Of a stretch of 64,000 bases of DNA, positions 29,693 through 37,302 are shown piece by piece. Source of the stretch: Sphingomonas sp. Root710. Lineage in GTDB: Bacteria; Pseudomonadota; Alphaproteobacteria; Sphingomonadales; Sphingomonadaceae. Location of the stretch: positions 442,506 to 506,505 of the forward strand of contig NZ_LMIB01000012.1 of the NCBI RefSeq assembly GCF_001429065.1. The letters run 5' to 3'. The translations under genes and the position numbers were made by a program. Numbering within the stretch: position 1 is the stretch's first letter; every line of letters begins with the position of its first letter. Below the pieces are notes generated by a model. The model was not told where the DNA came from and did not search any database. It saw nothing but the letters and a program-made list of their open reading frames with translations.

Positions 29693-29780
29693 CGTCATGC
29701 TGAACCTGTTTCAGCATCCACCGCGCCACGGGAGCGATGCCCGAGGGAAGAGTGGATCCTGAAACAAGTTCAGGATGACG
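29693..29780. repeat. Palindromic element family B, copy 1 (88 bp), inside the met operon
   Basis: Ends are inverted copies of about 28 bp: CGTCATGCTGAACCTGTTTC then AGCATCCA on the left, and on the right the reverse complement with four mismatches. It sits 9 bases after the stop of metH-N and 17 bases before the start of metH-C. The internal segment is the reverse complement of that in the copy at 54710-54798. Confidence 0.9.
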
Positions 29781-29789
29781 GAGGAAAAC

Positions 29790-30851
29790 TCACGCCGCCA
29801 TGATCATCGGATCGAGGCCGGCAAGCCGGGTGCGATGGTCATGCGCGTGCGGCACACGGGCAGCGTGGCCCTTGACCGCCTCGGCCATCGCAGCGATGTG
29901 CGCGGGGGTGGAGCCGCAGCAGCCGCCCACGACATTGACCAGCGCATTGTCGGCCCATTCGCGGATGAAATCGCCGGTGGTGTGCGGCTGCTCGTCATAT
30001 TCGCCGAGGTCGTTGGGCAGCCCGGCATTGGGATAGATCATCACGAGCACATCGGCGATACCCGACAGCACCTGCACATGCGGGCGCAACAGGTCGGCCC
30101 CGAAGGCGCAGTTGAGACCGACCGTCAGCGGATGGGCGTGGCGCACCGCGTGCCAGAAGGCCTCGACCGAATGGCCCGACAGGTTGCGGCCCGACATGTC
30201 GGTGATCGTCATCGAGATCATCATCGGAATCTCGACGCCCCGCTTCGCCTGCTCTTCGAGCACCGCCATGATCGCGGCCTTGGCGTTGAGCGTGTCGAAG
30301 ATCGTCTCGATCAGGATGAAGTCGCAGCCGCCGTCGATCAGCGCCGCAGCCTGATCCTGATAGACGTCGCGCATCGTATCGAAATCGACCGCACGATAGC
30401 CCGGGTCGTTCACGTCGGGCGACAGCGACAGCGTCTTGTTGGTCGGGCCGATCGCCCCCGCCACGAAGCGCGGACGGCCATCCTTCGCCTGATAGTCGTC
30501 GGCCGCCTTGCGGGCGATCCGCGCCGCGGCGAGGTTCATCTCGCGGACGAGATGGACCGCGGCATAATCCTCTTGACTGATGATGTTGGCGTTGAAGGTG
30601 TTGGTCGAGACGATGTCAGACCCCGCGTCGAGATACTGCCGGGTGATCTCGTCGATCACATCGGGGCGGGTCAGCACCAGCAGGTCATTATTGCCCTTCT
30701 GATCGAGCCGCAGGTCATAGGACCCGCGATAATCGGCCTCCTGGAGCTTATAGCTCTGGATCATCGTGCCGAACGCGCCGTCGGTGATCAGGATGCGCTG
30801 CTTCGCCTGCTCGCGAAAGCGGATAGCGGCTTCGGACTTGTGGAGTGTCAT
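29790..30851 (-). CDS. metH: Methionine synthase, N-terminal homocysteine-methyltransferase part
   Basis: 353 residues from ATG 30851, overlapping the metF stop (ATGA). Begins with the TIM barrel segment [17 protein letters not shown]; zinc ligands are the Cys in GLNCAFGAD (about residue 250) and the Cys pair in [11 protein letters not shown] (near 315). It binds homocysteine and must pair with the larger downstream protein that carries the methyl-cobalamin. Split, not frameshifted: both halves have own starts, stops and an intact domain boundary, and they are separated by the 88-bp repeat. Confidence 0.94.
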   Translation of the reverse strand: MTLHKSEAAIRFREQAKQRILITDGAFGTMIQSYKLQEADYRGSYDLRLDQKGNNDLLVLTRPDVIDEITRQYLDAGSDIVSTNTFNANIISQEDYAAVHLVREMNLAAARIARKAADDYQAKDGRPRFVAGAIGPTNKTLSLSPDVNDPGYRAVDFDTMRDVYQDQAAALIDGGCDFILIETIFDTLNAKAAIMAVLEEQAKRGVEIPMMISMTITDMSGRNLSGHSVEAFWHAVRHAHPLTVGLNCAFGADLLRPHVQVLSGIADVLVMIYPNAGLPNDLGEYDEQPHTTGDFIREWADNALVNVVGGCCGSTPAHIAAMAEAVKGHAARVPHAHDHRTRLAGLDPMIMAA

Positions 30852-31792
30852 GCGGCATTCTCCAGCGCCTTGGCGTCCGCGCGCAGCCCCAGCAGGTGGC
30901 AGATCGCGAAGGACAGTTCGGCGCGGTTGAGCGTGTAGAAATGGAACTGGCGGACCCCGCCCGCATAGAGGCGGCGGCACATCTCGGCGGCGATCGTCGC
31001 GGCGACCAGCTGGCGCGTGGCGGGATGATCGTCGAGCCCTTCGAACAGCCGGTCCATCCAGGCGGGAATCGCCGCGCCGCACATGCCGGCGAACTTGCGG
31101 GTCTGGGCGACGTTCGACACCGGCAGGATGCCGGGCACGATCTCGCCCTCGATCCCCGCCGCGCGGGCGCGGTCGCAGAACCGGAAATAGGCCTCGGGAG
31201 TGAAGAAGAACTGGGTGATCGCCCGGGTCGCGCCCGCGTCGAACTTCGCCCTCAGATTGGCGATGTCGGCCTCAATGCTCGCCGCCTCGGGGTGGCATTC
31301 GGGATAGGCGGCGACCGAAATCTCGAACGGGTGGATCGCCTTCAGCCCCGCGACCAGCTCGGCCGCGTTGCGATAGCCATCGGGATGCGGCGCGAACGTA
31401 GCTCCCTCGGTCGGCGGATCGCCGCGCAGCGCGACGATATGGCGCACCCCCGCCGCCCAATAGGCGCGGGCGATCTCCTCGATCTCGGCCTTGCTCGCTT
31501 CCACGCAGGTCAGGTGCGCGGCGGCGGGAATCGCGGTCTCGGTGGCGATGCGGGCGACGGTGTGATGGGTCCGCTCGCGCGTCGAGCCGCCCGCGCCATA
31601 GGTCACCGAAACGAAGCGGGGCTTGAGGGGCGCGAGCGTCTGGATCGCGCTCCACAGTGTCTCTTCCATCTTGTCCGACTTGGGCGGGAAGAATTCGAAG
31701 GAGACCGCCGCATCACCCGCCAGATCGGCGAACAGCGGCGTGTCGAGCGCGCGGCGCGCTTCTTCGAGCTGATTGAGGGAAACCCTTGTCAT
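30848..31792 (-). CDS. metF: 5,10-methylenetetrahydrofolate reductase MetF
   Basis: 314 residues from ATG 31792 overlapping the upstream gene's stop. SFEFFPPKSDKMEETLW near residue 32 and VSVTYGAGGSTRERTH near 62 are MetF signatures; FAD/NADH barrel continues with IVALRGDPP and ITQFFFTPEAYFRF. It makes 5-methyl-THF, the methyl donor for the MetH pair encoded next. Operon order ArsR-methyltransferase, metF, metH-N, metH-C. Confidence 0.96.
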   Translation of the reverse strand: MTRVSLNQLEEARRALDTPLFADLAGDAAVSFEFFPPKSDKMEETLWSAIQTLAPLKPRFVSVTYGAGGSTRERTHHTVARIATETAIPAAAHLTCVEASKAEIEEIARAYWAAGVRHIVALRGDPPTEGATFAPHPDGYRNAAELVAGLKAIHPFEISVAAYPECHPEAASIEADIANLRAKFDAGATRAITQFFFTPEAYFRFCDRARAAGIEGEIVPGILPVSNVAQTRKFAGMCGAAIPAWMDRLFEGLDDHPATRQLVAATIAAEMCRRLYAGGVRQFHFYTLNRAELSFAICHLLGLRADAKALENAA

Positions 31793-32748
31793 GATACCGC
31801 CTTCAACTGGCTGCGCTGTCCGCGCACGCCCAACCATAATTTTACCGTCAATGCATCCCCGACGAGTTCCTCGACCCGGTCAAGGCCCATACCCGCCGCC
31901 TGGAACCAGCCGCCGATCTGGTCATCGCCGAAGCCGAGACGCACATGCGCGTCGCGGCTGCGCAGATCCTCGAGATCATGGCTCGCGAAATCGACGATCA
32001 GCAGCCGGCCGCCGGGACCGAGCAGCCGCGCGCTTTCGGCGATCGCTGCCGCCGGATGCTGGGCGAAGTGAAGCACCTGATGCAGGATGACGAGGTCGGC
32101 CGATCCGTCGCCGAGCGGCAGGGCATACATGTCGCCCTGGCGAAGCTCGGCCTGCGTCAGGCCCGCTTCGGCGAGCTTGACCCGGGCAAGGCGCAGCATC
32201 TCCGGGCTGCGGTCAATTCCCAGCGCCGAGGCCGCCCGCGCGCCGACGAGCTCGATCATCCTCCCGGTGCCGGTACCGATGTCGACCATCCGGCCGATCG
32301 GGGCATCGACGAGCATCGACAATATGCGCTGCTCGACCGCGCTTTCGGGGACATGGAGCGAGCGGATCGCGTCCCATTCCTCGGCATGTTCGGCGAAATA
32401 GCGCGCCGCCGCCGCCGCCCGGTCGGCGCGCACGGCGGCAAGGCGGGCACGGTCGGCGACCGCCCAGACATCCTCGCCATCGCGGCTCCAGTCGTCGATC
32501 GCGGCGAAGAGCGGTCCGACGCAGGCGTCGGGACCGAGCCCGAGGAACACCCAGCTGCCTTCCTTGCGGCGCTCGGCCAGACCCGCGTCGGCAAGGATCT
32601 TCACATGGCGCGATACGCGGGGCTGGCTTTGCCCGAGAACCTGGGCCAGTTCGCCGATCGACAATTCCATCGCCCGCAGCAGATGAAAGATGCGCAGACG
32701 AGTCGGATCGGCCAGCGCCCGAAAGATGGGTAGCGCATCGTTTGGCAT
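31789..32748 (-). CDS. ArsR-type regulator fused to SAM-dependent methyltransferase
   Basis: 319 residues from ATG 32748. Winged-helix domain (LPIFRALADPTRLRIFHLLR, QSQPRVSRHVKILADAGL; about residues 4-75) joined to a class I methyltransferase domain (MVDIGTGTGRMIELVGARA near 152 and VILHQVLHFAQHP near 215). Two earlier in-frame starts (ATG 32760, TTG 32784) lie within the promoter and operator. The fusion at the head of metF-metH suggests a SAM-cycle regulator comparable to SahR that senses SAM or SAH through its methyltransferase fold (inference). No metal-binding Cys set typical of ArsR metal sensors is seen. Confidence 0.88.
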   Translation of the reverse strand: MPNDALPIFRALADPTRLRIFHLLRAMELSIGELAQVLGQSQPRVSRHVKILADAGLAERRKEGSWVFLGLGPDACVGPLFAAIDDWSRDGEDVWAVADRARLAAVRADRAAAAARYFAEHAEEWDAIRSLHVPESAVEQRILSMLVDAPIGRMVDIGTGTGRMIELVGARAASALGIDRSPEMLRLARVKLAEAGLTQAELRQGDMYALPLGDGSADLVILHQVLHFAQHPAAAIAESARLLGPGGRLLIVDFASHDLEDLRSRDAHVRLGFGDDQIGGWFQAAGMGLDRVEELVGDALTVKLWLGVRGQRSQLKAVS

Positions 32749-32784
32749 ATATGCAGACATAAAGAAGTCTTTATATGTGGTCAA
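32749..32784 (-). promoter_or_regulatory. Promoter with operator of the met operon, likely leaderless transcript
   Basis: Minus strand: -35 TTGACC (32784-32779), 17-base spacer, -10 TATGTC (32761-32756), then 7 bases to ATG 32748. The palindrome ATAAAGACTTCTTTAT (32774-32759, perfect 7-bp arms around CT) fills the spacer and overlaps the -10, the place for repression. Expected transcription start coincides with the ATG. Confidence 0.7.
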
Positions 32785-32891
32785 GGTGCTTGCCGAGCCG
32801 AAGCTTGGCGGGCATGCCGCTTCGGCGCGGAACTCCGCGATGTTTCAAGAGTATGACCGGCGGCGGATAAGCCGCCTGAAAGGGGACTTCG

Positions 32892-33815
32892 ATGCATGCT
32901 TCGGCGAAGATGATCGGCGTGGTGGCACTTAGCCTGACGCTGTCGGCCTGCACCACGACGCGGGTCGGAACCGACCGTCTAGCCGAGAAGGACCCGCTCG
33001 AAGGATTCAACCGCGCGGTGTGGGCCGTGAATCGCGGCGCCGACAAGGTCGTCGTGAAGCCGGTCACCCAAGTCTATCGTGCGGTCGCGCCCAAGCCGGC
33101 GCGCGACGGGGTCCGCAATTTCTTCGCCAATGTCGCCGAGCCCTTCTCGTTCATCAACAATATCCTGCAGGGCAAGCCGGACCGGGCGGTCCGCAACCTC
33201 GGCCGCTTCCTGGTGAACACCACCGCGGGCATCGGCGGACTGTTCGATCAGGCCAGCCGCGTCGGTATCAAGCCCGCCTCCGAGGATTTCGGCCAGACAC
33301 TCGCCGCCTGGGGGGCGAATGGCGGACCCTATCTGGTGCTCCCGCTGCTCGGTCCATCGACGCTGCGCGACGGCGTCGGCACCGGGGTCGCCCAGTTCAC
33401 CGATCCCTATCGCGTCTGCCTGAGCGAATGTGGCCTGCCCCATGGCGTGCCGCTGGCGCTGACCGCGACGCAGGTGATCAGCATCCGCGACGGGCTGATC
33501 GAGACCGGCGCGGACAGCTTCCTTGAATCGAGCCTCGATCCCTATGCCGCAGCGCGGTCGGCTTTCCTGCAGCGGCGGCGCGCCGAGATATTGAACCAGG
33601 AAGGCGACGACGCGGCCAGCGAGGCGGCGGCGGCTGCCGACGCCGAAGCGAATCCGATCGGCGCCGACGCGGGCTCGGCGGCCGATGCCGAAGCCGGAAT
33701 TCCGGGCGCGGACGCGCCGTCCGCCGCCGATGCGGATGCCGGCATACCGGCATCCGATCCGGCTCCGAAACCAAGTGATCCTGCGGGTTCCGAGGCTCCG
33801 AAACAGCCGAATTAA
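32892..33815 (+). CDS. mlaA: MlaA/VacJ family lipoprotein with long Ala/Asp-rich tail
   Basis: 307 residues; lipobox LSAC (Cys20). MlaA domain from KDPLEGFNRAVWAVNRGADK (about residue 33) through NTTAGIGGLFDQAS and LLGPSTLRDGVG to about residue 220. MlaA is the outer-membrane part of the retrograde phospholipid transport system. The last 75 residues are low-complexity, with repeats around AADAEAGIPGADAPSAADAD and a Pro-rich end, longer than usual. No other mla genes are in the window. Confidence 0.92.
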   Translation: MHASAKMIGVVALSLTLSACTTTRVGTDRLAEKDPLEGFNRAVWAVNRGADKVVVKPVTQVYRAVAPKPARDGVRNFFANVAEPFSFINNILQGKPDRAVRNLGRFLVNTTAGIGGLFDQASRVGIKPASEDFGQTLAAWGANGGPYLVLPLLGPSTLRDGVGTGVAQFTDPYRVCLSECGLPHGVPLALTATQVISIRDGLIETGADSFLESSLDPYAAARSAFLQRRRAEILNQEGDDAASEAAAAADAEANPIGADAGSAADAEAGIPGADAPSAADADAGIPASDPAPKPSDPAGSEAPKQPN

Positions 33816-33955
33816 CTACCGGAACAAGAGACATTGCATCGCACTGCGCAAAACTGTAAGAAGTCCGAGCCTGTTTCGGGGGGAAACAAGCCTGAACGTG
33901 ATTGGAATCGTTCGAGCCACTCTCTTTTTTTAATTCACTTCCGGAGAATTCGATC

Positions 33956-34150
33956 ATGAAGAAGATCGTTGCCCTTTCGCTTATCGCCGCTGCCTCGCTG
34001 ACGCTTGCTGCCTGCAAGAAGGAAGCTCCCGCTGCCGAGAACAACACCGTTGTCGTCGACAACGCCGCCGACGCGATGGCCGACACCAACGCTGCGATGG
34101 TCGATTCGAACGCGGCTGCTCCGGCGGACAACGCTTCGAACGCGATGTAA
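33956..34150 (+). CDS. Small lipoprotein, Ala/Asn/Asp-rich
   Basis: 64 residues starting at ATG 33956 after GGAGA. Signal peptide with lipobox LAAC (Cys20), then KKEAPAAENNTVVVDNAADA and an acidic Ala-rich tail. Strong codon bias, good RBS and own terminator suggest a well expressed small outer-membrane or periplasmic lipoprotein. Function unknown. Confidence 0.8.
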   Translation: MKKIVALSLIAAASLTLAACKKEAPAAENNTVVVDNAADAMADTNAAMVDSNAAAPADNASNAM

Positions 34151-34190
34151 TCGCGCGGGTGGCCGCCTCGGCGGCCGCCACGAAAGATTG

Positions 34191-34222
34191 AAGGCCGCGC
34201 CTCCGGGCGCGGCCTTTTTTCT
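34191..34222 (+). terminator. Rho-independent terminator after the small lipoprotein gene
   Basis: GGCCGCGCC-TCC-GGGCGCGGCC type stem (34193 to 34214) followed by six T and a T-rich tail. A second GC-rich hairpin (GGCCGCC repeats, 34161-34179) precedes it. Confidence 0.85.
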
Positions 34223-34242
34223 TTGCCTCGGGCTTTCCGCGG

Positions 34243-35034
34243 TCAGCGGAAGATCGGCTGGGTGACCAGGACTTCTTCGGCCGAACAGACCTGCGCCGAT
34301 GGCGGTGCCCCCGTCTTGCGCAGCGCAGCGAGCTCCGCCCGCGCGGCGACCACCGCATCCTGATAAGCGGGCTCGGTGCGGATCACCGCCAAGGTCGATG
34401 CGGCGACCATCCGGCCCGCCTCGATCGCGCTCATATTGTGGACGCCGCACACGACCCGGCTTTCGCCATAGGCCCTTGCCCGGGCCAGGATCGGCGCAGC
34501 GCGATCGTCGACCAGTTCGGCCAGAATCAGCCCCCAGGTCCAGCTCTTCGCCGCGTGGCCCGAGGGATAGTCGTAGCTCGCGGTCAGTTCATCGGTCTGC
34601 GCCACGCAGGTTTCACCCGGATCGAGCAGATAGGGCCGCTTCTTCTTGTAGAAGGCCTTGAGCTCATTGGTCTGCCGCGATGCGTCGCGCGACGCCTTTT
34701 CCAGCAGCGCCGCCGTCTTCGGCGCGGTCGCCGGCGTCATACTGATACGTGCGGCGCAGCCGAAGTCGCGCATCAGCGATGCCGGGTCGCTCGGCGCATC
34801 GTTCACCGCCATGTCCCAGCGGGCCGTTCCCTTGAGCGCGCGGGTGAGCTTGAACACCTCGCGGTCAGCGACACCGCGCGGCTCTTGCGGGATCGGCGCG
34901 GGCAGGACGACGTCGATCAGGGTGATATAGCCGTCAGGCAGAAAGCCGGCCCCGTCGGCGCCCGCCGCCATCACCCCGCCCGCCGCACCCGCCAGGGCGG
35001 CGGCCGCGATCATCATTCCATATCGAACCCGCAT
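34243..35034 (-). CDS. Class A acid phosphatase-like protein (PAP2 superfamily), altered active site
   Basis: 263 residues with signal peptide (residues 1-23). PAP2 motifs: K126-x6-RP (KAFYKKKRP), YPSGH at 156-160 and ESRVVCGVHNMSAIEAGR at 191-208. In the signature SRx5HxxxD the final Asp is Ala203, while Ser192, Arg193 and His199 are kept. Related PhoN-type enzymes hydrolyse phosphomonoesters in the periplasm through a His-phosphate. The Asp-to-Ala change probably changes or lowers activity, though a subfamily with HNxSAxEAG may exist. Next to the polysaccharide export operon but separated by 22 bases and with its own start. Confidence 0.85.
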   Translation of the reverse strand: MRVRYGMMIAAAALAGAAGGVMAAGADGAGFLPDGYITLIDVVLPAPIPQEPRGVADREVFKLTRALKGTARWDMAVNDAPSDPASLMRDFGCAARISMTPATAPKTAALLEKASRDASRQTNELKAFYKKKRPYLLDPGETCVAQTDELTASYDYPSGHAAKSWTWGLILAELVDDRAAPILARARAYGESRVVCGVHNMSAIEAGRMVAASTLAVIRTEPAYQDAVVAARAELAALRKTGAPPSAQVCSAEEVLVTQPIFR

Positions 35035-35056
35035 CGCTCCCCCCGGTAATCAACGG

Positions 35057-35842
35057 TCAGTCGTCGTAATAACCGCCATATTGCTTGTTCTGGCCATAGC
35101 CATAGCCATAGTCGTCCGCTGTCAGGCCGGCGCTGTAGCGGTTGAGCACGGTGCCGATGCACGGCGCCGGGCTTAGCAGCCGGATACTGTCGCGCACCTG
35201 TTTGCGGGTCGTCACGCCATCCTCGACGATCATCAGATAGGCATCGATCTTCTGGCTGATGACGACCGCATCGTCATTGGCGAAGACCGGCGGCAGATCG
35301 CACAGACAGATCGTACCTTCCGGCAGCTGGCGCATCGCGCTGATCAGCGAATCCATCCGGTTCGAAGCGACCAGCTCGTCCGATGCGGCGGCATTGGGGA
35401 AGCTGGGGAAGATCGTCAGCTGTTCGTTCGGGATGGTCCGCGCCACCGCGCTGAGATCGTTGATCGTGCCGTCGAGGAAATGCGACAGGCCGACCTCGCC
35501 CTGTAACTTGAAGTTGCGGGCGATCGTCGAGCGGCGAAGGTCGAAATCGAACAAATAGGTGTGGAGATCGGGGCTGCGCGCCATCGCGGCGGCAAGGTTG
35601 GAGACCACGAAGCTCTTGCCCACCTTCGGGGTCGGCGACGTCACGCCGATGATCCGCCAACCCCGCGCCCGCGCGATCCGCAGGATCTGCGCACGCAGCA
35701 GGGTGAAGGGCCGCGCCCTTATGTCCTTGCTGTCGAAACCGTAGATGCCGGTTTCGCGCAGCGTCTCGAAGACGCTCGCACGGTGGGCGTCGCCAGGCAG
35801 GGCGGCCGCCGGCTCGACACGCTGGGGCGGATCGAAGCTCAT
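35057..35842 (-). CDS. BY-kinase-like ATPase of polysaccharide export (CpsD/CapB, GelE/SpsE type)
   Basis: 261 residues. Walker A region TSPTPKVGKSF (residues 68-78), Walker A' YLFDFDLRRS (96-105) and Walker B CLCDLPPVF. The C-terminus carries a tyrosine cluster (DDYGYGYGQNKQYGGYYDD), the autophosphorylation tail of bacterial tyrosine kinases. The P-loop has KV in place of the more common GE. It pairs with the Wzz-like protein encoded just upstream (4-base overlap), which supplies the membrane adaptor. Confidence 0.9.
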   Translation of the reverse strand: MSFDPPQRVEPAAALPGDAHRASVFETLRETGIYGFDSKDIRARPFTLLRAQILRIARARGWRIIGVTSPTPKVGKSFVVSNLAAAMARSPDLHTYLFDFDLRRSTIARNFKLQGEVGLSHFLDGTINDLSAVARTIPNEQLTIFPSFPNAAASDELVASNRMDSLISAMRQLPEGTICLCDLPPVFANDDAVVISQKIDAYLMIVEDGVTTRKQVRDSIRLLSPAPCIGTVLNRYSAGLTADDYGYGYGQNKQYGGYYDD

Positions 35843-37302
35843 GCCGCCGCGGCCTTGCGCCGGGTGAACAGGCCCTTCTTACGCTTCCTGCGCTTGCCCG
35901 CGCCACGGCGCGCCTTCGGCTTGAGCGTGGGGATGACCACCAGCGGGCCGACCCCGAGCATCCCCTGAAGCGCCGCGGCGCCGCGGATAGGCCGGCGCAG
36001 CAGCTCGATCAGCAACGCAAGGCCGAGACCGAGCGTCGCGCCGACCGCCAGGCCGCCGATCACCAGCAGGCTGCGGTTCGGTGAATTGGGTTCGTCCGGC
36101 AGCGTCGGCGGATCGACCAGCACGAGCCGCTCGCCGCGTTGTTCGGCATCCATCTTCTGGGCGGCCTCGGCGGCGAGAAGATTGCCCGAGATGCGCTCAT
36201 AATTGCCGCGCAGGCCATCGGCCTTCGCCTCGAGCTGGCGGATGCTTTCCTCGATCAGCGGCGCGCCGCTCTGCGCCGCGACCGCCGCGCTGGCGCGCGA
36301 CATGTCGGACGAGCGGGCACCGGACAGGCTCGCGATCGTACGGTTATTGGCAGCGATCTGCGCGCTGATCGCGGGATTGGTGCGCGGATTGACATTGGCC
36401 TTGGCCGCTGCGCGTGCCTCGGTCAGCTTCTGCTTGGCGGCGATCACATCGGGGTGGTTGTCCGAATAGAGCGCCTGCGCCGCGGCAAGCGCCGCTTCCG
36501 CCTGGCCGACCCGATCATCGGCATTGGTGCTGTTGCTGCTGAGTTTGCCCTGCAGCTCGGTATTCTCACGCTGCAGCTGAGCGATCTGGACATCATAGTT
36601 GGAGGTCGAGGGGATGAAACCACCGACCCGCGACAGCGCCAGGCCGTTGCGCGCCTTGATGTCCTGGATCTTGCCTTCGATCTCGCTGATCTGCGCCTGG
36701 ATCTGGCTCGCCTGCCCCCGCAGGAAGCCTACGGTGGCATCCGCCTTCGCCGAGAGTTCGGAACTGTCGAGTTTCAGCAGCTTCTCGGTGAACTGCTGGG
36801 TCACCGCCTGCGCCTTTGCCGGGTCCGAATAGGTGAAGGAGATCGAGAAGGCGATCGTGCTCGATCCGCCTCGCGCCGCCGCCATCCGGTCTATGTCCGC
36901 GGTGACGGGGGTGATGGCGGTGGCGTCGCGCATCTTTTCGATGATCGTCGACAGCGAGCTCTTGCGGCGATCGGCCATGTACAGCTCATTGTTCTGGATC
37001 AGCTCGATCAGGCCGGGGCGGCTCAATATCTGCTGCTTGATCCGGGCGATGCGCTGGTCGATCAGGTCGGTAACCGAGGCGGCGGCGATCGCTTCGGGCA
37101 ACTCCTTGGATTCGACGACGACCGTCGCCGACGAGCGGTAGAGCGCAGGCAGGCCATAGGCGAGCCCTACGCCGGTGAGCGCGCACACTACGAAGGGGAT
37201 GATCACGAACCAGCGCCGCTGATACAGGATCTGCGGCAGATAACCGAGCAGGCCGTCGGCCAGCTCTAGGTCATTCGCGGCCGGATCGATCGCTGCATTC
37301 AT
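35839..37302 (-). CDS. Wzz/GumC-type polysaccharide chain-length and export protein
   Basis: 487 residues from ATG 37302. One membrane helix near residues 32-54 and another near 425-447 flank a long periplasmic coiled-coil (about 170-400), with the Wzz motif before the second helix (VDPPTLPDEPNSPNRSLL). The cytoplasmic tail is strongly basic (KARRGAGKRRKRKKG). It is a polysaccharide co-polymerase working with the kinase downstream and the Wza-like protein upstream. Same operon, ATGA overlaps on both sides. Confidence 0.9.
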   Translation of the reverse strand: MNAAIDPAANDLELADGLLGYLPQILYQRRWFVIIPFVVCALTGVGLAYGLPALYRSSATVVVESKELPEAIAAASVTDLIDQRIARIKQQILSRPGLIELIQNNELYMADRRKSSLSTIIEKMRDATAITPVTADIDRMAAARGGSSTIAFSISFTYSDPAKAQAVTQQFTEKLLKLDSSELSAKADATVGFLRGQASQIQAQISEIEGKIQDIKARNGLALSRVGGFIPSTSNYDVQIAQLQRENTELQGKLSSNSTNADDRVGQAEAALAAAQALYSDNHPDVIAAKQKLTEARAAAKANVNPRTNPAISAQIAANNRTIASLSGARSSDMSRASAAVAAQSGAPLIEESIRQLEAKADGLRGNYERISGNLLAAEAAQKMDAEQRGERLVLVDPPTLPDEPNSPNRSLLVIGGLAVGATLGLGLALLIELLRRPIRGAAALQGMLGVGPLVVIPTLKPKARRGAGKRRKRKKGLFTRRKAAAA

